Origin: an uncultured Marinobacter sp.
GTDB lineage: Bacteria > Pseudomonadota > Gammaproteobacteria > Pseudomonadales > Oleiphilaceae
Direction: 5' to 3'
NCBI RefSeq assembly: GCF_947488835.1
Contig: NZ_CANLBK010000001.1
Location: forward strand, 1,364,001-1,428,000
DNA length: 64,000 nucleotides
In this document: positions 32,829 through 41,178 of the stretch, in pieces
How the letters are laid out: every line of letters begins with the position of its first letter
How positions within the stretch are numbered: position 1 is the stretch's first letter
Position numbers and translations under genes: made by a program
Notes under the pieces: model-generated
The model's input: the letters and a program-made list of their open reading frames with translations, nothing else
Database searches by the model: none
What the model was told of the DNA's origin: nothing

Positions 32829-34511
32829 TCATAATTCCCACACTACTTTCGTTTTCTGCTCAAACCAGCTGTCCATTTTGCGGTTATAGGTATCTTCAAT
32901 TACGTTCCGCTTGATCTTCATGGTTGGCGTGAGCATGCCGTTCTCCATGGTCCAGGGTTCTTTCACAACCACCACGAAGGATATTTTTTCGTGGGCTTCA
33001 CACCCTTCGTTTACTGCATCCAATTCTTTCAGCAGTTCCTGCTCAAGCTCCGTACGATCCATACCCTTTGCAAGCGCTTCCCGAACGTCTTCTGACAAAA
33101 GGATCATCAGGCAGGGTTGAGGCTGGTTGGCACCGGCCACACAAACAACCTCCACCGAGGGATGGTTAAACCGGTTCTCAATGGGAACCGGGACAACGTA
33201 TTTACCTTTTGAAGTTTTGAACAGGTCTTTTACCCGACCTGTAATCTTCAGATAGCCGTTTGCGTCGATTTCACCCATGTCGCCAGTTCTGAGAAAACCA
33301 TCGTCAGTAACATCCTCGCGGGTTTTTTCTTCGTTTTGGTAGTAGCCCATCATCATTCCCGGGCTTTTCACCTCCAGTTCACCACCTTCGCCAATGCGGT
33401 GCTCCACACCCGGATTGGCCTCGCCAACCAATCCTATCCTGGCTCGTCCTGGCCTGCTGGCATGGGAGTATCCAAAGTTTTCAGTCATGCCATACACCTC
33501 AAGCAACTCCAGCCCAAGGTTTCGATACCACAGGATGATTTCTTCCGATAAAGGTGCGGCCCCTGTCAGTGCGGCCCGGCAATGATCCAGCCCCAGTTGT
33601 TTGAGCACTTTCTTTTTCACCACGGAACGCAGAATCGGGATGCGGAATAGCAATTTTTGTTTTTTGGGGGGCAGCTTGGCGTTCACCCCAAGGTAGAACT
33701 TCATCCACAAGCGCGGGACAGAGAAAAACAGTGTTGGCCTGGCACGTTGAAGGTCTTGCTGGAAGGTATCCAGACTCTCGGCAAAATATACCTGGAAGCC
33801 AAAATACAGAGACTGAGTCTCAACCGCTGCCCGCTCTGCCACATGTGCAAGCGGCAGATAGGACAGCATGCGGTCCTCGGATGACACTGTGAACATCTGC
33901 TGCAAACCATCTGCAACCGCCATCATGGCTCGGAAGCTTTGCATAACCCCTTTAGGGCGGCCAGTACTTCCTGAGGTATACACGATCGTGGCTAGTGCAT
34001 CCTGGTCCGGTAACTTCGGAGCAGCTGGCTCATGCTTGGCAATAAGATCTCGCCACTTGGGGGTGTCCTCTCGCGGCGACATGGGCAGAGAGATAATGGG
34101 GAGGTCTGAGGGAATGTGCCCTTTTATATCGTTCCAGCCATCTGCGAGGCCATCAAGCTTACCCAGGAACAACAGCTTTGCCTCAGAGTGTTCAAGAACA
34201 TAGGCAGCAGCATCCCCATTGAGCGTGGGGTATAGCGGCACAGATACATGGCCGGCGGCCCAGATAGCGAGATCCGACAGAATCCAGTGCGCGCTGTTTT
34301 TGCCCAGAACGGCGATATTGCTTCGCTCAGGGAGCTCAAGACTATTCAGGTGAGCAGCCATGCGCGACACCTGGTCGGCAGCTTGCTTCCAACTAATGTC
34401 CTCTAGTGTTCCATCTGGATAAGGCTGGGTGAGGTATGTGCTTTCAGGGCTTTTCTCTGCCCAATAATACAAACAGTGCAAAGAGGTCTGCTTGCGAGGA
34501 TCCAATGCCAT
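32829..34511 (-). CDS. long-chain acyl-CoA synthetase
   Basis: A 560-residue ANL-superfamily ligase of the long-chain (ACSL/FAA) type. The start ATG at 34511 has CAGGAG before it. P-loop YTSGSTGRPKGVM near residue 180, gate segment YLPLAHVAERA near 217, ATP motif VYGMTENFG near 338, TGDMGEIDANGYLKITGRVKDLFKTS near 407-432, and the C-terminal lysine region TPTMKIKRN near 533. It activates long-chain fatty acids for beta-oxidation or lipid synthesis, probably at the membrane. A short palindrome TCGTTAACGA (34534-34543) lies just upstream and shares its core CGTTAACG with the azl palindrome. Confidence 0.9.
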   Translation of the reverse strand: MALDPRKQTSLHCLYYWAEKSPESTYLTQPYPDGTLEDISWKQAADQVSRMAAHLNSLELPERSNIAVLGKNSAHWILSDLAIWAAGHVSVPLYPTLNGDAAAYVLEHSEAKLLFLGKLDGLADGWNDIKGHIPSDLPIISLPMSPREDTPKWRDLIAKHEPAAPKLPDQDALATIVYTSGSTGRPKGVMQSFRAMMAVADGLQQMFTVSSEDRMLSYLPLAHVAERAAVETQSLYFGFQVYFAESLDTFQQDLQRARPTLFFSVPRLWMKFYLGVNAKLPPKKQKLLFRIPILRSVVKKKVLKQLGLDHCRAALTGAAPLSEEIILWYRNLGLELLEVYGMTENFGYSHASRPGRARIGLVGEANPGVEHRIGEGGELEVKSPGMMMGYYQNEEKTREDVTDDGFLRTGDMGEIDANGYLKITGRVKDLFKTSKGKYVVPVPIENRFNHPSVEVVCVAGANQPQPCLMILLSEDVREALAKGMDRTELEQELLKELDAVNEGCEAHEKISFVVVVKEPWTMENGMLTPTMKIKRNVIEDTYNRKMDSWFEQKTKVVWEL

Positions 34512-34778
34512 GAAAAACTCCTGATTATTGTTATCGTTAACGAATTCCGGCCAATACATGAATACACATTCACTCTAATGCACTTTCATTCAGCTTCACA
34601 AATAGTAGTGTTATTTAGCGATAGCTCAATGGCATTAAACACCCCACTCAATGACCAATCCATCCCGTTTTTTGTCTCGCGCTCAAAAAAGTTGATTATT
34701 TTTTGTATGACATCCATCAAGATTGGTCTAGAGTGAAATTCGAAGCTTATCGAATTTAACCTCTCAGAGGAGACCGCC

Positions 34779-34889
34779 ATGAGGCAGTCGACGACCCGCT
34801 CCGTCCTTATCTTCCCAGCCTGGGGATTTATCCTGCTTGGCTCTGCTGCGTTCCTGTACAGCGCTTTTTCCGGAATGCTGGGTACCTGA
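34779..34889 (+). CDS. 36-aa single-span membrane peptide
   Basis: A short reading frame with a strong ribosome site (GAGGAG 5 nt before the ATG). The product starts MRQSTTRSVLIFPAWGFILL: a basic N-terminus, one hydrophobic helix at about residues 9-29 and a short polar end. The layout fits a small inner-membrane peptide, possibly a transporter accessory subunit, but no partner gene adjoins it. I cannot name a family. Confidence 0.55.
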   Translation: MRQSTTRSVLIFPAWGFILLGSAAFLYSAFSGMLGT

Positions 34890-34920
34890 GACATCAATGC
34901 AAAAGGCTGCGAACACACGC

Positions 34921-35349
34921 CTAACGCCGGAAGCGGGTTTCCAACACCACGGCTGAGTTAGTGCGTTCAACGCCCTCCAGGTTCCCAATTTCGTCTAACA
35001 CCGCGCTCAGCTCCTCAAGAGACTGAGCCTGCACGATCGCTATCAGATCGTACTCTCCACTTACTGAAAATAATTGCGCTACCTGGCTAATGCCCTCGAG
35101 TGCGTTGTTTGTTCGCGCTGTTAACTTTTGGGCCACTTTAATAGAGACATGAGCTTCCACCTGGCTGGCAGAAAACGCTCCCCCCAGCTGCACCGCATAC
35201 CCGGCTATCACTCCGCTGGCTTCCAACCGGGAGATTCTGGTTTGCACCGTTGAGCGGGACAACTGCAAAGCTCTGGCCAGGTCCGTAATGCTGGTTCTGG
35301 CATTCTGGCGCAGCAGCATTAGTAGCTTTTGGTCTTTGCTTTTCATCAT
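34921..35349 (-). CDS. Lrp/AsnC-family regulator
   Basis: A 142-residue regulator with a helix-turn-helix (TSITDLARALQLSRSTVQTRISRLE, residues 18-42) and an RAM/AsnC ligand domain (AHVSIKV...VAQLFSVSGEYDLIAIVQA). I take the ATG at 35349 because GGAG lies about 12 nt before it; ATGs at 35346 and 35361 are alternatives, and longer readings would lack a site. It is divergent from astA-DUF1338 and so probably senses arginine, lysine or a related amino acid and controls them; that is inference from position. Confidence 0.88.
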   Translation of the reverse strand: MMKSKDQKLLMLLRQNARTSITDLARALQLSRSTVQTRISRLEASGVIAGYAVQLGGAFSASQVEAHVSIKVAQKLTARTNNALEGISQVAQLFSVSGEYDLIAIVQAQSLEELSAVLDEIGNLEGVERTNSAVVLETRFRR

Positions 35350-35465
35350 TGTGCTTAACATCTCCGTTATTTTGATAAGATCATAGCCCATTTCGTGCAA
35401 ACTGCACCTGCAATCCGACAAAGTCTCAATGCATACTGTCCGGAAACAACGCCAGGTTGCAGCCC

Positions 35466-36575
35466 ATGATTATTCGCCCAATTGCAGACAAAGATCTGAA
35501 TACCCTTTATCAGATAGCCGAAGAGTCTGGCCCGGGTTTCACATCACTAATGCCCGACAGGGACGCTTTAGCACAAAAAATTGCTCACTCCACGGCAAGC
35601 TTTGAGCGCACAGTAACCAGCCCTGGTGATGAACACTACCTGTTTGTGCTGGAAGATGAGGCCACCGGCGACATCCTTGGCACCAGTGGTATTGAGGCAA
35701 ACACCGGCCATACCCAGCCGCTCTACCATTTCCGACGAAACACTGTAACCCACCACTCGAGGGACCTTGACGTTCGCAAGAGCGTGGAAACCCTCACCCG
35801 CTGCAACCACTACACAGGTTATTCCGAGATCTGCTCTCTTTATTTGCGTCCCGAGTTTCGTCGGGCCAATGCGGGCAAACTGCTTTCCCGGGTGCGTTTT
35901 CTTTTTATGGCACTTCACCCGGAACGCTTCTCACACAAGATCATTGCCGAAATGCGCGGTGTTTCGGATGCCGCTGGCCAGTCACCCTTTTGGGACTGGC
36001 TGAGCACGCACTTTGTTGACATGGAATTTGCCCAGGCAACCCACCTGGTTGGTGCAGGCTACACAGATTTCATTGATGAACTGATGCCCTCGCATCCACT
36101 CTATACGTGCCTGATGAGCCCGGAGGCTCGAGCTGTGCTTAGCCAAGTGCATAACAACACCCGGCCAGCCCTAAATATTCTGGAAGCAGAGGGTTTTAAG
36201 CACAAAGGATTGATAGACCTGTTTGATGCGGGGCCAACGGTAGAGTGCGCCTTGGCAGAGATACTCAGCGTCAGATCCTCTTCCGAGCACCGCGTTAGAG
36301 TGGATGATTACGTTGCAGGCCCCAATGCACTCTTTGGCCGCACCAACCACGAACAAAATGAACCAACGCTGATCGCAAACACAGGAACCGCAAACTTTCG
36401 GGCTACCGTCACATCTGAGGTTTCGGAAGGTTCGGATGCGCTGATTATTTCTCGCTCTCTGGCGAAACAGCTTTGCCTTGAAAACGGCGATCCGTCACGC
36501 ATTTTGCCCCTGAACCATGCAACATCGACGGCACGAAACAGAACTACGGCTACGGAGCTAAGCTATGCATACTGA
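35466..36575 (+). CDS. astA: arginine N-succinyltransferase AstA
   Basis: A 369-residue enzyme, first step of the AST pathway: succinyl-CoA plus arginine gives N2-succinylarginine. The start ATG at 35466 (MIIRPI) has CCAGG before it. Family motifs: SGPGFTSLMPD near residue 23, SGIEANTG near 76, YSEICSLYLRPEFRRANAGKLL-type GNAT core near 118-139, AEMRGVSD near 160 and FWDWLSTHF near 173. The other ast genes (astC, astB, astD, astE) are not in the window. The stop overlaps the DUF1338 gene by 11 nt, and an Lrp regulator is divergent. Confidence 0.95.
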   Translation: MIIRPIADKDLNTLYQIAEESGPGFTSLMPDRDALAQKIAHSTASFERTVTSPGDEHYLFVLEDEATGDILGTSGIEANTGHTQPLYHFRRNTVTHHSRDLDVRKSVETLTRCNHYTGYSEICSLYLRPEFRRANAGKLLSRVRFLFMALHPERFSHKIIAEMRGVSDAAGQSPFWDWLSTHFVDMEFAQATHLVGAGYTDFIDELMPSHPLYTCLMSPEARAVLSQVHNNTRPALNILEAEGFKHKGLIDLFDAGPTVECALAEILSVRSSSEHRVRVDDYVAGPNALFGRTNHEQNEPTLIANTGTANFRATVTSEVSEGSDALIISRSLAKQLCLENGDPSRILPLNHATSTARNRTTATELSYAY

Positions 36576-37371
36576 TCGCAACGTCTTGTTCGAAAATCTC
36601 TGGCAGGACTATAAAGCTGTTACACCCTCGGCCGCCAAAATCCATCGCATTCTGGGTGCAGAAGAAGGCCATGCCATCATCAACGATCATATCGCCCTGC
36701 GCACCTTCAACCTGCAGCCGGTTGGGCTGGATGCTCTCGCGGCGCATTTTCTGGCGTTGGGGTACCGGGAAGGTGGTGAATACCACTTCGAAGGCAAGAA
36801 GCTTTATGCCCGACATTATGAACACGCAGACCCCGAAGCACCAAAGGTGTTTATTTCTGAGTTACTGACAGAACAGTGCTCACCAGAGCTTCAGGCTGTG
36901 GTAAAAAAGCTGGTTGAGCAAATTACCAAAGAGCAGGTTACCGCAGACAACTTTCTATACTCAGGACGGCATTGGGATCTGGATTCCGGCACCTACCGCC
37001 AATTGGTGGAAGAGAGCGAGTATGCAGCCTGGCTCGCGGCCTGGGGTTACCGCGCGAATCACTTCACGGTGAGCGTAAACCACCTGAACAACTTCGAAAC
37101 AGTGGCCGACATAAACCAGCTCTTGATCGAGAAGGGCTTTTCAGTGAACTCGGCCGGTGGCGAAGTAAAGGGTTCTCCCGAAGAGCTGCTTGAACAGTCA
37201 TCCACAATGGCCGACCGTGTTCCTATTCAGTTCAGCGACCGCGAAATGACGATTCCCAGCTGTTTCTATGAGTTCGCCTTGCGCTACCAGAAGCCCGACG
37301 GCAACCTATACAGCGGGTTTGTTGCAGCCTCAGCCGACAAGATTTTCGAGAGCACCAATGCCGGAATGTAA
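36565..37371 (+). CDS. DUF1338 / HglS-like 2-oxoadipate dioxygenase family protein
   Basis: A 268-residue member of the DUF1338 family. The likely Fe(II) ligands are His in NDHIALRTF near residue 40, His in ANHFTVSVNHLN near 172 and Glu in SCFYEFALRYQ near 238. The characterised member HglS converts 2-oxoadipate with O2 to D-2-hydroxyglutarate in lysine catabolism. Here the gene is translationally coupled to astA, which points to a role in arginine, ornithine or lysine breakdown; the true substrate is not known. Length is shorter than HglS (about 460), typical of the small branch. Confidence 0.82.
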   Translation: MHTDRNVLFENLWQDYKAVTPSAAKIHRILGAEEGHAIINDHIALRTFNLQPVGLDALAAHFLALGYREGGEYHFEGKKLYARHYEHADPEAPKVFISELLTEQCSPELQAVVKKLVEQITKEQVTADNFLYSGRHWDLDSGTYRQLVEESEYAAWLAAWGYRANHFTVSVNHLNNFETVADINQLLIEKGFSVNSAGGEVKGSPEELLEQSSTMADRVPIQFSDREMTIPSCFYEFALRYQKPDGNLYSGFVAASADKIFESTNAGM

Positions 37372-37469
37372 AGTCTCGAAAATCCACCCGTGTACCAACG
37401 GGATAGCTACGCTAAACTAACGCCTTGTTCCCGAACAATCCCACTTGTTCAATGCAACAAGGAGTCACC

Positions 37470-37928
37470 ATGAAGCCTGTCGTCACGCTTTTTCTGGCCT
37501 GTTTTCTTGTATTGGCTGGCTGCCAGTCGTTGCCAGGCGAAAGTACGGAAGCAATAGGCCGTGGCGCCATTTTACTGAGCTCCCAACACTGCCTGAGCGA
37601 ACATCTGAAAGAACAGAACAGGGTTCACTACGGCCCGTGCCTTAAAATTATCAGTGTGGACGGCGACACGCCAACGATCCGCGATGATGGCTTCATAGAA
37701 TTGCCTGCGGCTGAATCTGCCACCCTTGGTGTCAGTTGTGTGTATCGCCATGCTGATGGCTCACCTATCCCTGTCACCATGGAAACAACTGACTTTCTGG
37801 TTACCCCGGATACCTTTACCAAATCGGGTCAACGTTGGTATCTGCATGCACACAAACAAGCGAGGCAAGTTGTTGGTTGTGAGCCAACGCTGTCTCGCTC
37901 GATATACCCTACGTACAAAACGGAATGA
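37470..37928 (+). CDS. small lipoprotein, unknown
   Basis: A 152-residue protein with a lipoprotein signal (TLFLACFLVLAGC, modified Cys at residue 18). AAGGAG before the ATG at 37470 sets the start. The mature part has four cysteines (in SSQHCLSEH, YGPCLKI, GVSCVYRH and VVGCEPTL) that could form two disulfides, and strands such as GFIELPAAESATLGV. I do not recognise a family. Its stop overlaps the start of the ZIP transporter (ATGA), so the two are co-translated. Confidence 0.75.
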   Translation: MKPVVTLFLACFLVLAGCQSLPGESTEAIGRGAILLSSQHCLSEHLKEQNRVHYGPCLKIISVDGDTPTIRDDGFIELPAAESATLGVSCVYRHADGSPIPVTMETTDFLVTPDTFTKSGQRWYLHAHKQARQVVGCEPTLSRSIYPTYKTE

Positions 37929-38710
37929 CTGCCGACATCAGTATCGTTTGGCTCGGCGCGCTGGCAAGCCTGTTAGCGGGGCTGGCCACCAGCATTGGCG
38001 CTCTGGCGGTATTCTTCGTTAAAGATCTCTCTGCCCGGCTGCAGGACTGCATGCTGGCAGGTGCTGCCGGCGTAATGCTGGCGGCCTCGGTTTTTTCTTT
38101 GTTGATCCCCGGGCTGGAATACGGAGAAACACTGCTGGGCTCAACCTGGATGGCAGCACTGCTTGTGATATTCGGTGTTCTGTCCGGCGCGGGGGCTCTG
38201 TATTACCTGCACCAGAACTTGCCCCACGAGCACTTCAATCTTGGGCCAGAGGGGCCGGACGCTGCCCATATTCGCCGTATATGGTTGTTTATTATCGCCA
38301 TTACGCTGCACAACTTTCCCGAAGGCATGGCGGTAGGTGTTGGCTTTGCGGGCGGCGATGTACGCAATGGCTATATATTGGCACTGGGCATTGGTATTCA
38401 GAATATTCCGGAAGGCCTAGCCGTTGCATTTTCGTTGGTGGCTATCCAGTACTCGCGGGCTCGTGCCTTTACTATTGCCCTTCTGACAGGGCTAGCTGAA
38501 CCTATCGGTGGCCTGTTCGGTGCCGCTCTGGTATCGCTGGCAGAACCGATAATGCCCTGGACTCTGGGCTTCGCTGCCGGAGCCATGCTGTTCATTATCA
38601 GCAACGAAATCATTCCCGAAACCCACAGGAGCCGCTACAAGGCCCAAACTACCTTCGCACTGCTTATCGGTTTTGTGGTGATGATGTTCCTGGATGTCAC
38701 CCTAGGCTGA
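37925..38710 (+). CDS. ZIP-family metal transporter
   Basis: A 261-residue inner-membrane protein with eight helices. The family metal-site helices are present: LHNFPEGMAVGVGF (TM4, near residue 123) and GIQNIPEGLAVAFSL (TM5, near 157). The loop between helices 3 and 4 has a His/Glu stretch (HQNLPHEHFN). ZIP proteins carry zinc or other divalent metals into the cytoplasm. It is coupled to the upstream lipoprotein, and its last 9 nt overlap the convergent oxidoreductase gene. Confidence 0.93.
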   Translation: MTADISIVWLGALASLLAGLATSIGALAVFFVKDLSARLQDCMLAGAAGVMLAASVFSLLIPGLEYGETLLGSTWMAALLVIFGVLSGAGALYYLHQNLPHEHFNLGPEGPDAAHIRRIWLFIIAITLHNFPEGMAVGVGFAGGDVRNGYILALGIGIQNIPEGLAVAFSLVAIQYSRARAFTIALLTGLAEPIGGLFGAALVSLAEPIMPWTLGFAAGAMLFIISNEIIPETHRSRYKAQTTFALLIGFVVMMFLDVTLG

Positions 38711-39382
38711 GGCGCCTGCCAGCGCAACAATGTCCTCATACTGATAAACCTGGACAACTTGCTCGGCAACCGACTTACCCCCCAGATTGCAAGCCTCGTT
38801 AACCATGGCAGACGCAACGGTTTGTGCCTCGATTGCCCGGTACTTTTCCAGCGGGCCCAACAGCACGCGATTAACCAGCGGCATCGCTTTGGCACCTATC
38901 GCTTCCCCGAGGCGGTGATCTGGCCTATCGCCCAACAGTAAACTTGGATGATATATCGACAAATACGAGTAACCGAGGCCCTTCACCGCGTCTTCCAGCT
39001 CACCTTTAACCCGGTTGTAGAAAATGGTCGAAGAAGATGATGATCCGATGGCAGACATCAAGATAAACGCACCGGCACCTTCTGCTCGCCCAAGCTCAGC
39101 CGCTTGCAGGCAGTAGCCGTAATCTACCTTTCTGAACTGTTCCTGAGAGCCGGCCTTTTTGATCGTCGTACCCAAGCAACAGATAATCACATCTACTTTA
39201 AAAAGCTCGGGATGATCTGCCATGCGATCAAAATCCATTTCCTGTTGCTGCAGTTTGGCGTGAATGAGCTCCAGCGCCTTCCGCACAGGCACAACCACCC
39301 GTTCAACCTCGTCACGGGCCAACAGGCCAGTGAGAGCCAACCCACCAGTCAACCCGGTAGCACCCAGCAATAACACTTTCAT
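38702..39382 (-). CDS. NAD(P)-binding oxidoreductase, HTATIP2/TIP30-like
   Basis: A 226-residue atypical short-chain dehydrogenase. The Rossmann start LLLGATGLTGGLAL is at residues 4-17; CCLGTTIKKAGSQEQFRKVDYGY near 69-91 and SAIGSSSSSTIFYNRVKGELE near 108-128 are the conserved core with the YxxxK-like Tyr and Lys. HTATIP2-like proteins bind NADPH; their bacterial reaction is unknown. Convergent overlap of 9 nt with the ZIP gene. Confidence 0.85.
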   Translation of the reverse strand: MKVLLLGATGLTGGLALTGLLARDEVERVVVPVRKALELIHAKLQQQEMDFDRMADHPELFKVDVIICCLGTTIKKAGSQEQFRKVDYGYCLQAAELGRAEGAGAFILMSAIGSSSSSTIFYNRVKGELEDAVKGLGYSYLSIYHPSLLLGDRPDHRLGEAIGAKAMPLVNRVLLGPLEKYRAIEAQTVASAMVNEACNLGGKSVAEQVVQVYQYEDIVALAGASA

Positions 39383-39408
39383 AAGGTTCTCTTTATTTTG
39401 CGAATTCT

Positions 39409-40104
39409 CTATAAATCCTTGAGGTAGTGTAGCCCGGATAGCTGATCCATCTGGCCTCGAATCCAGAAAACACGATCCCGCACGTAGGGCGATGGCGAAG
39501 AAACGCTCAACACCTTCGGGTTGGGCAACACTGCAGCCAACCGTGCAGACTGGTTGGCGGACAACTGCCGTGCAGAAATACCGAAATACGCCTTACTCGC
39601 AGCCTCAACGCCGTAAATACCCGGGCCAAACTCGGCGATATTAAGATACACCTCAAGAATTCGGCGCTTGGGCCAAACCCCGTCAACCGCGAGCGCAAGC
39701 CCAGCCTCCAGAGTTTTACGGACAAAGCTTCGGCCATTCCATAAAAACAGGTTTTTTGCGGTTTGCTGCGTGATGGTGCTGGCTCCCCTTAGCCCGTCAC
39801 CAGCATGGTACTCCGCTAATGCTTTGCGAATCGCGACAAAATCAACACCCCAATGATCGGGAAACCGCTGATCCTCGCTGGCAACCACCGCGATTGGCAT
39901 CCAGGGCGAGATATCCGAGAAACTAACCCATTGTTGCTGCACTTCTTTGTGGGGGTTCGCAAGGCTGTAGCTGAGCATGAATGCCGACGTGGGCGGGTTT
40001 ACAAACCGAAACAAGAGCAGCATCGAAAGGAACAGCAGCACCAGAGCAATGAACACCCAGGCAAAACCACGAAACGCTCTCTTTGGAAGTGATTTACGAG
40101 CCAT
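39409..40104 (-). CDS. mtgA: monofunctional peptidoglycan glycosyltransferase MtgA
   Basis: A 231-residue GT51 enzyme with one N-terminal membrane anchor (about residues 12-32). Catalytic glutamate in VVASEDQRFPDHWGVD near residue 74; GASTITQQTAKNLFL near 101; RKTLEAGLALAVDGVWPKRRILEVYLNIAEFG near 119-150 with the second Glu. It polymerises lipid II into glycan strands on the outer face of the inner membrane. The length matches MtgA. Its start overlaps the lipid-kinase gene by 11 nt. Confidence 0.95.
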   Translation of the reverse strand: MARKSLPKRAFRGFAWVFIALVLLFLSMLLLFRFVNPPTSAFMLSYSLANPHKEVQQQWVSFSDISPWMPIAVVASEDQRFPDHWGVDFVAIRKALAEYHAGDGLRGASTITQQTAKNLFLWNGRSFVRKTLEAGLALAVDGVWPKRRILEVYLNIAEFGPGIYGVEAASKAYFGISARQLSANQSARLAAVLPNPKVLSVSSPSPYVRDRVFWIRGQMDQLSGLHYLKDL

Positions 40105-41005
40105 TTAAGCGCCCGGCCCGACTGTTTTCAGCTTCACCCGTGCGCACAACGTTTGCCCCTATTACCCGGAGACAGTGTTGGCGGCACACAGCGTGGAGCG
40201 GTGTTTTGCCCGCTTCATCTCCGTCCACCGTCATGGTTTTTGGTTTTGACGTAAGAATGTCGCAACGCTTCCCCTTCAGGTGCACCACTGTGCTGGTACG
40301 ATCAGGAGACTTTCCACTCAACCGCACCAGCAGGAAAGTGAGTAACAACTGCAACAAAGGGCGCGGCTTCACCGCAATCACATCAAGCAATCCATCATCT
40401 GCTGTCGCTTGTGGAATTTCATTCCCGCCCCCGAAAAATGCGCCGCTGGAAACAGCAATCGACAACCAGCGGCCGCGAACGAGCGCCTTGTCGCACGATA
40501 TTTCCGCAGTAAAACCCCGCTTGGCATTCACTTTTTTTAACAACGCCACCCCATAACTGAAGCGGCCAAACAGTTTTTTAGCTGCGCCCTTAGCTTCGCT
40601 GGCCGACAGCGCTCCCAGGCCTATGTGTGCCACATTTAGAAAGATTCTATCCCCAAACTCTGCCACGTCCACTTTTTGCGTGGTGCCTTGCTGGACCAGT
40701 TCACATAAAGCGGCAGGATCTTCCGGCAAGGCCAGGTTTCGGGCGAAATCATTGGCTGTACCAGACGGCAACACCGCAAGCGTTGCGTTGTGTTGAAGGC
40801 ATATCTGGGCGGCGGCATTAACTGATCCATCACCACCAGCCACCATCACTATGTCGCCGGATTGTAGTTGCGCCGTCCAACTCTGATCCTGAAGGTCGCA
40901 ACACTCCGGGCCTGTGATGCCAGCATTCGCCAACTTTTCAAGCCAAAATTCCTGTCCCTTCTGGCCATCGCCTGCAGCAGGGTTTGCAACCAGCCAATAG
41001 GTCAT
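40094..41005 (-). CDS. diacylglycerol kinase family lipid kinase
   Basis: A 303-residue protein with a DAGK catalytic domain: NPAAGDGQKG near residue 8, MVAGGDGSVNAAAQ near 54 and LPSGTANDFARNL near 77, then the beta-sandwich domain with GGGNEIPQATADDGLLDVI near 191. It is YegS/BmrU-like and probably phosphorylates diacylglycerol or phosphatidylglycerol at the inner membrane. It lies upstream of mtgA with an 11-nt overlap, so it is likely co-expressed with a cell-wall gene. Confidence 0.9.
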   Translation of the reverse strand: MTYWLVANPAAGDGQKGQEFWLEKLANAGITGPECCDLQDQSWTAQLQSGDIVMVAGGDGSVNAAAQICLQHNATLAVLPSGTANDFARNLALPEDPAALCELVQQGTTQKVDVAEFGDRIFLNVAHIGLGALSASEAKGAAKKLFGRFSYGVALLKKVNAKRGFTAEISCDKALVRGRWLSIAVSSGAFFGGGNEIPQATADDGLLDVIAVKPRPLLQLLLTFLLVRLSGKSPDRTSTVVHLKGKRCDILTSKPKTMTVDGDEAGKTPLHAVCRQHCLRVIGANVVRTGEAENSRAGRLNGS

Positions 41006-41178
41006 ACCATCATGCTCTCTGTAGCAAAATAAAAAAAGCCGGGAACCTCAAGACACCAAAGATACCTCAAACATGCCATGGTGGTCGTTACCATAAGGAC
41101 ACAGGAACTGCTTCCACCTGCTATATTGTCCGACTATAGTTAACTCCTGAACTAAACATCACTAATCGGAAACCAGCA

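Noticed and set aside
34586..34918. A 110-codon minus-strand frame overlapping the 36-aa membrane peptide
   Set aside because: No ribosome site and no recognisable protein; the plus-strand peptide with GAGGAG is better supported.
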